This document shows, in pieces, positions 1 to 5,084 of a DNA stretch of 7,725 nucleotides (within the stretch, counting starts at the first letter, position 1; every line of letters starts with the position of its first letter). Source of the DNA: an uncultured Mucispirillum sp. (GTDB taxonomy: Bacteria > Chrysiogenota > Deferribacteres > Deferribacterales > Mucispirillaceae). The stretch covers positions 1-7,725 of the forward strand of contig CAMWVK010000055.1 in the NCBI GenBank assembly GCA_947177675.1, written 5' to 3'. Under the pieces are notes generated by a model. That model was not told where the DNA came from. It did not search any database and saw only the letters and a program-made list of their open reading frames with translations. The position numbers and the translations under genes are program-made.

Positions 1-1054
1 TACAGCCCATAGAGCGCGCAAAAGTAGTTTTTCCACCTTGATTCGGGCCTGTAACTACAAAAAAAGTGGAATTTTCAGGGTACTTGAAATCATTGGCGAC
101 TACCATATAATCTCTTACTGTAGTTCTCCATGCCAAAGCTAAATCATAAACCCCTTTACCTAAAAAATCACCTGATTCTTTTTTTGAAACTTTTGGTATA
201 TTCAAAGTATGTCCAATATTTTGAGTGCGCAGAGCAAACTCCTGAAATGTCAGATAAAATTGTACCTCTTGTTCAAAACGCAATATACAGTCAGAATAAA
301 ATTCTTTTCGTCTATTATAAAACTCTAAAATCTCTGTAAAAAGCTCTGGTCTGCTCCGATTTAAAAGCTGTACCAAAACATTTTCTAAAGATGAAAGCTC
401 CAGTTTATTAGGAAACAATTCAGGCAGCTCCAAATCCTCTTTAGGTATGTCACCTCCAAGAAGATTAGCCAGATTTTTTAAATAATCTGGCTGGCTGTTT
501 TTTTCTTCTAATATTGTTATCCTGTCTGTTTCCATAATTAAAGAAAAATTAAGCTCAGAGAAAAAACGGCTAGCAGCATTTGCATCACTCTCCCAGCCAT
601 CTTCTCTGGCATCTTTTAAATAATGTAACAGAAATTCACAAAAAGCCTTAAGTCCTTCTGATTTAGGCATACACTCATAAAAAGCCTTTTCTAATATAAC
701 AAGAGCATCCCAATAACTTAAAGCAGCCTCCAAATGATAACTTGCAGAACAGATTTCGCTGTCACATTCACAATATAAATCATATGCGCTGCGTGACTGC
801 TGCATTTTTAAACAGAATCTGCCTATTGCATCTTTTAACTTCGGATTTGCTAAATCACTGTAAATTTCCTGACGGTAGCAAATCGTAGCAAAATCCTTTG
901 GAAGTGTATAATAAAGCTGTTCAATAGAATATATTTTAGAATAATCTTTTATTAAATTTAAAAGATAATCTAATTGTAAATCATGGAAAAAATCTGGCAT
1001 CTGTTTATTTAAACTCTGCTTATTACCTTTAAATAAAATACTTTCAAATTCCAT
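1..1054 (-). CDS. MutS-like ATPase (MutS domain V family), C-terminal part outside window
   Basis: The reading frame is open from the ATG at 1054 to the window edge, giving 351 residues with the C-terminus missing. The decisive motif is TGPNQGGKTTF (residues 335-345), the P-loop of MutS-family ATPases. It is preceded by YDLALAWR (303-310) and FFVVTGPN, the usual lead-in to MutS domain V. Walker B, the signature region and the dimerisation helix would lie beyond position 1. The N-terminus (ESILF...PDFFHDLQLD) resembles the short MutS-related proteins of Firmicutes and Actinobacteria (from memory). No MutS1-type mismatch-reading domain with an FxE motif is visible, so classical mismatch repair is not implied; DNA-structure binding coupled to ATP is the family expectation. 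An in-frame ATG at 1066 is an alternative start, but its purine tract abuts the codon. I prefer 1054 because the family motif then starts right after Met. The gene starts 80 bases after the sodC stop. Confidence 0.85.
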   Translation of the reverse strand, partial: MEFESILFKGNKQSLNKQMPDFFHDLQLDYLLNLIKDYSKIYSIEQLYYTLPKDFATICYRQEIYSDLANPKLKDAIGRFCLKMQQSRSAYDLYCECDSEICSASYHLEAALSYWDALVILEKAFYECMPKSEGLKAFCEFLLHYLKDAREDGWESDANAASRFFSELNFSLIMETDRITILEEKNSQPDYLKNLANLLGGDIPKEDLELPELFPNKLELSSLENVLVQLLNRSRPELFTEILEFYNRRKEFYSDCILRFEQEVQFYLTFQEFALRTQNIGHTLNIPKVSKKESGDFLGKGVYDLALAWRTTVRDYMVVANDFKYPENSTFFVVTGPNQGGKTTFARSMGC

Positions 1055-1087
1055 TTTAATCCCCATTTCTTTGCAAAATCTATAAGT

Positions 1088-1116
1088 TTTGTAGCATTTG
1101 TTTTTAATAGTAACAA
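1088..1116 (-). promoter_or_regulatory. Possible sigma-A promoter for the mutS-like gene
   Basis: On the minus strand, TTGTTA (1116-1111) and TACAAA (1093-1088) are separated by 17 bases, a fair fit to -35 and -10 boxes in the gap between sodC and the mutS-like gene. The interval also holds the 11-mer TTAATAGTAAC (plus strand 1104-1114), which recurs in the palindrome upstream of the exported-protein gene. In such AT-rich DNA promoter-like hexamers are common, so this is only a candidate. Confidence 0.3.
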
Positions 1117-1134
1117 TAAATACTGTGTTTATAT

Positions 1135-1626
1135 TTAATCAGCATATACAATAACTCCACATGCAATTTTATTGCCTGAATTTCCAGAAGGCTGTGAAGT
1201 AAAATCATCTGAATGGTCGTGCACTATAACAGATTTACCTATTACATCGGACAACTTTAAATGCGGTGCATAAAATATCATAAATGCATAACCGTTTTCT
1301 GAAATAAGCGGCGGCATATCTCCGGCATGATATGGATGAGGCTGCTTTTTAGGGTTATAATGATTTCCGGTTTTTGAAAAATCATCTGAACAATCTGCAT
1401 TTTCATGAATATGAAATCCATAAAAGGCAGGTATACCCGCAGGTGTATATGCGGGCAAGTTAAAGAATTCTGCCTTAATTAATATGCCTTTATTATTTAG
1501 CTGGTAAAATTTTACCGTTCCAACAATACGCGGGTACACTGAACTGCCTATAAGATTGGCATATGCATCAGGGTAATCTTCATATATTATATTTGTAATA
1601 ATATCACTATCAGGATAAGATTTCAT
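1135..1626 (-). CDS. sodC: Cu,Zn superoxide dismutase, no signal peptide
   Basis: This 163-residue protein should convert superoxide to oxygen and hydrogen peroxide. Every metal ligand of the Cu,Zn family can be placed: copper ligands His72 and His74 (GFHIH), the bridging His89 (NHYNP) and His136 (VHDHSDD); zinc ligands His97, His100 and Asp103 (HPYHAGD). The zinc loop is short. Cys79 and Cys156 (ACGVI) are positioned for the conserved disulfide. The usual active-site arginine before ACGVI is a lysine, Lys153 (GNKIACGVI), a mild change that may lower turnover. The N-terminus (MKSYPDSDII) has no hydrophobic stretch, so the enzyme looks cytoplasmic, whereas most bacterial SodC proteins are exported. 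The start is supported by AGAAGGAA about 6 bases upstream of ATG. The 81-base gap upstream is AT-rich with a possible -10 (TATTATAAA on the minus strand), so sodC may have its own promoter or be read through from the gene before it. Confidence 0.94.
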   Translation of the reverse strand: MKSYPDSDIITNIIYEDYPDAYANLIGSSVYPRIVGTVKFYQLNNKGILIKAEFFNLPAYTPAGIPAFYGFHIHENADCSDDFSKTGNHYNPKKQPHPYHAGDMPPLISENGYAFMIFYAPHLKLSDVIGKSVIVHDHSDDFTSQPSGNSGNKIACGVIVYAD

Positions 1627-1684
1627 AATAATTTCCTTCTAATATATTTATAATACATATATTCATTACCTTATGCATATGTGA

Positions 1685-1698
1685 AGCAATTTCCTAAT
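1685..1698. repeat. Left arm of 14-bp inverted repeat flanking the exported-protein gene
   Basis: The plus-strand sequence AGCAATTTCCTAAT is the exact reverse complement of 2792-2805. It lies 9 bases beyond the stop codon of the exported-protein gene, so in that gene's mRNA it sits in the 3' untranslated region, upstream of sodC. A perfect 14-mer pair in an AT-rich 7.7-kb window is not impossible by chance, but its placement tightly around one gene is notable. Confidence 0.6.
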
Positions 1699-1707
1699 AA
1701 ATTAATG

Positions 1708-2763
1708 TTACTGCTGTTCATTCTGTTCATTCCACATTTTTATATATGCCTTGTATTGCAAATCTTCTGGTAGTTTTGTCATAAGGAAAAATTCAGTAAA
1801 TTCAGGCTCTGTACGTTTTTTATAACGAATTATTTCATCATATTTAAGGCTGTAATCAATCTCATCAAATTTACCATCTTCCATATCAGCAAATAAATAT
1901 AATATACTTTCTTTTATATAGCCAAGTCTTACCTCTTTCATCTGTGGTATACCATAATCTTTAAGCTTGTCATTTATTATTTGTATATATTTTTCAGCAG
2001 TTTTATAATCTTCATCACTTTCTGCCTTTCCAAATGTCTGTCCATATATATCTTCTGCTGCTTCTCCTGTATTTGGCCAATACTTTAAGTCAGAAGTATT
2101 TTCTGAAATATCTGAAGACTCAAAAGTATCTGTATGGAAAAATGCATCAGTTTCACCAGAGAGTGATAAATAACCATAATAGTACAAGCCATGTGCTTCT
2201 TTCTCTAATATTGAATTAGCATCAAATACTTCTACATAATATCTTTTTGCACTATAGCCATCTATTCCAAGTACATCTCTGTTTAAAGATATGACAATGG
2301 CTTTATTAGCTAAATCTATGCCATCAACATCAAGAAGTGTATCTATTGATTTCTTTACAATAGTCTCTGGTTCTACATCAGATACCTCAGGTATCTCCGA
2401 AGGCTTTTTATCTGTGGTACATACAAAACCTGCTCTATATCCGCGGTACTCATATACAAATGGCATTTCAATTTCTCCATCATTATAGCTTTGTACCATC
2501 TCAATAACTTCTTCCTGATTGCATATTTGATGAGTTGCCACATCATCACCACTATAACAAACCACACTTCCATAACTATCAGTATTATCTGTTTGATTTA
2601 GTACATTATTACTCTCTACTTTATTTAGAGAAATACTTTCTGCTCTTAAATCCACCAAACTTGTTTTTGTTCGCTCTGCTTTAATTATATGAGGCATGGC
2701 AATACTTCCCGTAGTTATAATGGATAAAGTTAAAGCGATAAATAATAACTTTTGTTTTCTCAT
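1708..2763 (-). CDS. Exported acidic protein of unknown family, likely two-component target
   Basis: I do not recognise this 351-residue protein. Residues 1-22 form a signal peptide: MRKQK, then a hydrophobic core (LLFIALTLSIITTGSIA). Cleavage is plausible after Ala22 or after Ala29 (IIKA). There is no lipobox cysteine and no later membrane segment, so it should be secreted or wall-associated. The mature part is rich in Asp and Glu, with cysteines at 69, 81 and 115. A low-complexity acidic linker (PSEIPEVSDVEPET, about 121-134) separates an N-terminal region from a 200-residue C-terminal region with mixed strand and helix character. The start is firm: GGAGGG (2775-2770) lies 6 bases before ATG. 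It follows the histidine kinase gene after a 138-base gap containing a tandem half-site like the one before the regulator gene, so it is probably controlled by that regulator. Export under two-component control suggests an envelope or surface role; a sensor accessory protein is another option. Confidence 0.85.
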   Translation of the reverse strand: MRKQKLLFIALTLSIITTGSIAMPHIIKAERTKTSLVDLRAESISLNKVESNNVLNQTDNTDSYGSVVCYSGDDVATHQICNQEEVIEMVQSYNDGEIEMPFVYEYRGYRAGFVCTTDKKPSEIPEVSDVEPETIVKKSIDTLLDVDGIDLANKAIVISLNRDVLGIDGYSAKRYYVEVFDANSILEKEAHGLYYYGYLSLSGETDAFFHTDTFESSDISENTSDLKYWPNTGEAAEDIYGQTFGKAESDEDYKTAEKYIQIINDKLKDYGIPQMKEVRLGYIKESILYLFADMEDGKFDEIDYSLKYDEIIRYKKRTEPEFTEFFLMTKLPEDLQYKAYIKMWNEQNEQQ

Positions 2764-2791
2764 AAAAATCCCTCCATTTCTTATTATTCTG

Positions 2792-2805
2792 ATTAGGAAA
2801 TTGCT
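2792..2805. repeat. Right arm of 14-bp inverted repeat flanking the exported-protein gene
   Basis: The plus-strand sequence ATTAGGAAATTGCT is the perfect reverse complement of 1685-1698. It lies in the 5' leader of the exported-protein gene, between the palindrome (2814-2839) and the ribosome binding site. The 1.1-kb segment between the arms therefore holds the whole coding region plus its ribosome binding site but not the presumed promoter. Both arms are followed on the plus strand by loosely similar bases ending in TGTTACT (1699-1713 and 2806-2820). Confidence 0.6.
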
Positions 2806-2813
2806 GATTTAGT

Positions 2814-2839
2814 GTTACTATAAGACTCTTAATAGTAAC
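2814..2839. repeat. Near-perfect 26-bp palindrome, operator or 5' mRNA hairpin
   Basis: Arms GTTACTA (2814-2820) and TAGTAAC (2833-2839) enclose TAAGA-C-TCTTA, which is itself symmetric; a single unpaired A at 2832 breaks full symmetry. In RNA read from the minus strand this gives a stem of 7 plus 4 pairs with a 3-base loop. No U-run follows and the stem is AT-rich, so it is a poor intrinsic terminator for the kinase gene. If the -10 box is TATAAC (2853-2848), transcription would start almost at the edge of the palindrome. It could then be a repressor operator over the start site or a 5'-end hairpin protecting the mRNA of the exported-protein gene. Confidence 0.6.
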
Positions 2840-2847
2840 TATTTAAA

Positions 2848-2892
2848 GTTATACTGCTGCTGCTTTTCCAAACATTTACAAAAAAGTTACAA
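2848..2892 (-). promoter_or_regulatory. Tandem TTGTAA sites and putative -10 upstream of exported-protein gene
   Basis: On the minus strand, TTGTAA occurs at 2892-2887 and again at 2881-2876, an exact 11-bp step. Two half-sites in direct repeat on one face of the helix are the usual layout for OmpR/PhoB-type regulators such as the one encoded at 4356-5003. A matching pair precedes that regulator's own gene. A TATAAC -10-like box (2853-2848) follows 22 bases after the second half-site; the -35 position 17 bases upstream of it (AATGTT) is poor, which suits an activator-dependent promoter. Binding and start site are inferred. Confidence 0.45.
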
Positions 2893-2901
2893 AATGCGAA
2901 A

Positions 2902-4341
2902 TTATTGTATATTACGAAGCAATTTTACTTCTGCAGTAGTCCCTATACCCTTTTTGGATTTAAATTCAAGACTTCCTCCATGAAGTGATGTAATCTGTTC
3001 ACATAAAGCAAGTCCAAGTCCTGCTCCTCCACTTTTTCGACTTCTGTCTTTATCAACTCTGTAAAATGGTTCTTTAATATGCTTAAGTTCTTCTGATGCT
3101 ATACCACAGCCATTATCTTTAACTAAAATTATTGTAAACTTCTCTTTATTAAAACATTTCACATTAATTTCTGCACCACATACTCCATCAACTGCATTTA
3201 TTGCATTATGAATAAGGTTGCGCAGAAGCATATCTGTAAGAACTCTATTTCCGTATATTTCTCCTGCCTGTTCATCAAAAGTCACACGTACATTTTTCTT
3301 CTGCCACATCAGTTTTTCGGTATTTTCAATCATCATAAATACATATGATAAATCAAACTTTTCTATAGAGATTGTATTATTGCGAATAAGCATCATATTC
3401 ATAAGAATTGATGTCATATCCTGTATACGCTTCGCTTCTGACATAATATATCCAAAAGCTTCTTTTTTCTCATCTTCATTCACTTTTGCTTTCTGAAGAT
3501 ATTCAGCAAAGCCATATATACTTGTAAGTGGTGTTCTAAGCTCATGTGTAAGATTGTCAATAAAATTCTGTCTGCTTTCATTTTCATCTTTAAGCTTTTC
3601 AATTGATTCTTCAATTTTATCTGCCATATTATTTACAGATTTTGCGAGTACTGATATTTCATCACCTTTAAAATTACCATTTATGAATTTAAATCTGCTT
3701 ACCCTTGAAGAAAAATCGCCATCCGCAATATCCTTTACTATCTGTGTAAGCTGTCCAATAGGTGCAAGACCTCTTCTAAGTACAACTGACAGCACAATAG
3801 CAATAAGAACAGATAAAATAAAACTTCCTGTTACAAAATATACAATAAGCCTGTCCCATGTTTTATCTATTTCTTTCAATGGTCTTGTGTAATATAGGTA
3901 CAGATTGTCATATCCAATTCTTGAACATACCCAAATATTGGTAACATCATTTTTTCTCTCTATAGTTATTTTATTTAAATGCATACGGTTGTCAAAAACT
4001 TCATTTTCCTGTGTTTTTCTTTCAAACTTTTCATAATCATTCTGATATATTAATTTATTATCAAGCCATGCCTTAAGTCTTACATTTTCTCTGCCATAAT
4101 AACTTTCATAGTTTTTTATGAGATTGGCAATTTCATCACTGCCAGCCCGGTTTCTAAATGCAAGAGTCCTTATATCTGCATTAATATTAGAACATAACGC
4201 TGTAAACTCTGCCCGTGTGCGCTCACGTTCCATTCTTAAATTTCCCTTATATGTTATATAAAAAATTCCAAATATGCCGCAGTTAATAATTAAAACCACT
4301 ACTAATAAAGTCATTATATAAATCTTTTGCCAAAGTTTCAT
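2902..4341 (-). CDS. Sensor histidine kinase with HAMP domain
   Basis: This 479-residue membrane kinase should autophosphorylate and pass the phosphate to the response regulator encoded just upstream. Two membrane segments (about 8-30 and 165-188) bracket an extracellular region of roughly 135 residues, which I cannot assign to a known sensor fold. A HAMP domain follows (about 189-245; GLAPIGQLTQ...DEISVLAKSVNNMADKI). The dimerisation domain carries the phosphate-accepting His266 in NLTHELRTPL. The ATPase domain shows the N box (LLRNLIHNAINAV, Asn379), the G1 box DNGCGI (409-414), the F box (EPFYR, Phe426) and the G2 box GGAGLGLAL (438-446). All key catalytic residues are present and the length is typical. 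The start lies 14 bases after the regulator stop with AGGT about 6 bases upstream, so the two genes form one operon. The ligand is unknown. Confidence 0.95.
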   Translation of the reverse strand: MKLWQKIYIMTLLVVVLIINCGIFGIFYITYKGNLRMERERTRAEFTALCSNINADIRTLAFRNRAGSDEIANLIKNYESYYGRENVRLKAWLDNKLIYQNDYEKFERKTQENEVFDNRMHLNKITIERKNDVTNIWVCSRIGYDNLYLYYTRPLKEIDKTWDRLIVYFVTGSFILSVLIAIVLSVVLRRGLAPIGQLTQIVKDIADGDFSSRVSRFKFINGNFKGDEISVLAKSVNNMADKIEESIEKLKDENESRQNFIDNLTHELRTPLTSIYGFAEYLQKAKVNEDEKKEAFGYIMSEAKRIQDMTSILMNMMLIRNNTISIEKFDLSYVFMMIENTEKLMWQKKNVRVTFDEQAGEIYGNRVLTDMLLRNLIHNAINAVDGVCGAEINVKCFNKEKFTIILVKDNGCGIASEELKHIKEPFYRVDKDRSRKSGGAGLGLALCEQITSLHGGSLEFKSKKGIGTTAEVKLLRNIQ

Positions 4342-4355
4342 TATTTACCTATAAA

Positions 4356-5003
4356 CTAACCTTCCAAACGATAGCCCACCTTGCTTACGGTCTGAATATA
4401 CTCCTTCCATCCAAGTTTTTTCCTAAGCCTTCGGATATGAACATCAACAGTCTTTGTTTCGCCTTCATAATCATATCCCCATGCAAGCTCCAAAAGCTTG
4501 TCCCTTGATAAAGCAACATTTTTATTATAAATAAGTGTTTCTAAAAGATTAAACTCCTGCGGAGTTAAAGAAAGCAGTTCATTGTTCTTCTTAACAATAC
4601 GTTTTTTTAAGTTTACTTCCACATCACCAGCCTTAAAAATTTCATTGTCCTTGCCACTTCTGCGAAGTACAACACCTACACGCGCAATAAGTTCAAGCAT
4701 TTCAAAAGGCTTTACAATATAATCCTGTGCACCAAGAGATAAGCCCTTTAACTTATCATTTAGCCCGCCCTTAGCAGTAACAAAAATAACAGGTATCTTA
4801 TTAAATTCTTCTATTAAATCAAAGCCTGATTTCTCTGGAAGCATAACATCTAAAATAATTAAATCAAAATCTTGTGTACTAAGTGCAGCACCTACATCAC
4901 CGCCACTGTAAATCTGACAGCACTCATATCCAACCAGCGAAAGATTTCTCATCATCAGCTGATTAATAGCCCTGTCATCTTCTACAATTAAAATTTTTGC
5001 CAT
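4356..5003 (-). CDS. OmpR/PhoB-family response regulator
   Basis: This 215-residue protein has a receiver domain (about 1-115) and a winged-helix DNA-binding domain (about 122-215). The receiver shows the acidic pocket Asp9-Asp10 (VEDD), phosphorylation site Asp52 (ILDVMLP), Thr76 (VTAKGG) and Lys98 (VKPF), all as expected for a functional switch. The effector domain has LTPQEFNLLETL (146-157), the recognition-helix region TVDVHIRRLRKKLG (185-198) and the terminal wing VGYRLEG. It is the partner of the kinase encoded immediately downstream. The ribosome binding site AAGGGG lies about 9 bases before ATG. The promoter gap upstream holds a tandem half-site in direct repeat that also occurs before the exported-protein gene, suggesting that it activates its own operon and that gene. 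The signal and full regulon cannot be deduced from the window. Confidence 0.96.
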   Translation of the reverse strand: MAKILIVEDDRAINQLMMRNLSLVGYECCQIYSGGDVGAALSTQDFDLIILDVMLPEKSGFDLIEEFNKIPVIFVTAKGGLNDKLKGLSLGAQDYIVKPFEMLELIARVGVVLRRSGKDNEIFKAGDVEVNLKKRIVKKNNELLSLTPQEFNLLETLIYNKNVALSRDKLLELAWGYDYEGETKTVDVHIRRLRKKLGWKEYIQTVSKVGYRLEG

Positions 5004-5035
5004 TTGGAGACACCCCTTTTATTTATTGAGAATTA

Positions 5036-5074
5036 TTAATATAATATCATATAAAAGTTACCAAATGATTACAA
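5036..5074 (-). promoter_or_regulatory. Promoter and tandem half-sites upstream of the response regulator gene
   Basis: In the 81 bases between the exporter stop and the regulator start, the minus strand has TTGTAA (5074-5069) and TGGTAA (5063-5058), with their GTAA cores exactly 11 bp apart, as in the site at 2876-2892. A -10-like TATTAT (5046-5041) lies 11 bases after the second half-site. Alternatively TTGGTA (5064-5059) and TATTAA (5041-5036) give a 17-base-spaced promoter overlapping the site. Either reading implies autoregulation of the two-component operon. I see no GC-rich hairpin with a T-run here, so read-through from the exporter genes is possible. Confidence 0.5.
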
Positions 5075-5084
5075 CCAAAAATTA

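Noticed and set aside
130..339. Plus-strand 69-codon open frame
   Set aside because: It lies antisense inside the well-supported mutS-like gene, has no recognisable motif and no ribosome binding site.
2373..2573. Minus-strand 66-codon frame inside the exported-protein gene
   Set aside because: It is an out-of-frame shadow of a gene with a firm start and signal peptide; no independent ribosome binding site seen.
2814..2839. Palindrome as a rho-independent terminator of the kinase operon
   Set aside because: The stem is AT-rich and is followed by mixed sequence rather than a U-run on either strand.
2854..2862. GCAGCAGCA trinucleotide run in the promoter gap as a variable repeat tract
   Set aside because: Only about three units, too short to suggest slippage-driven variation.
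3554..3892. Plus-strand 112-codon open frame with a hydrophobic, Ser-rich product
   Set aside because: Antisense to the HAMP and linker region of the kinase; its composition is what the complementary strand of that coding sequence gives by frame.
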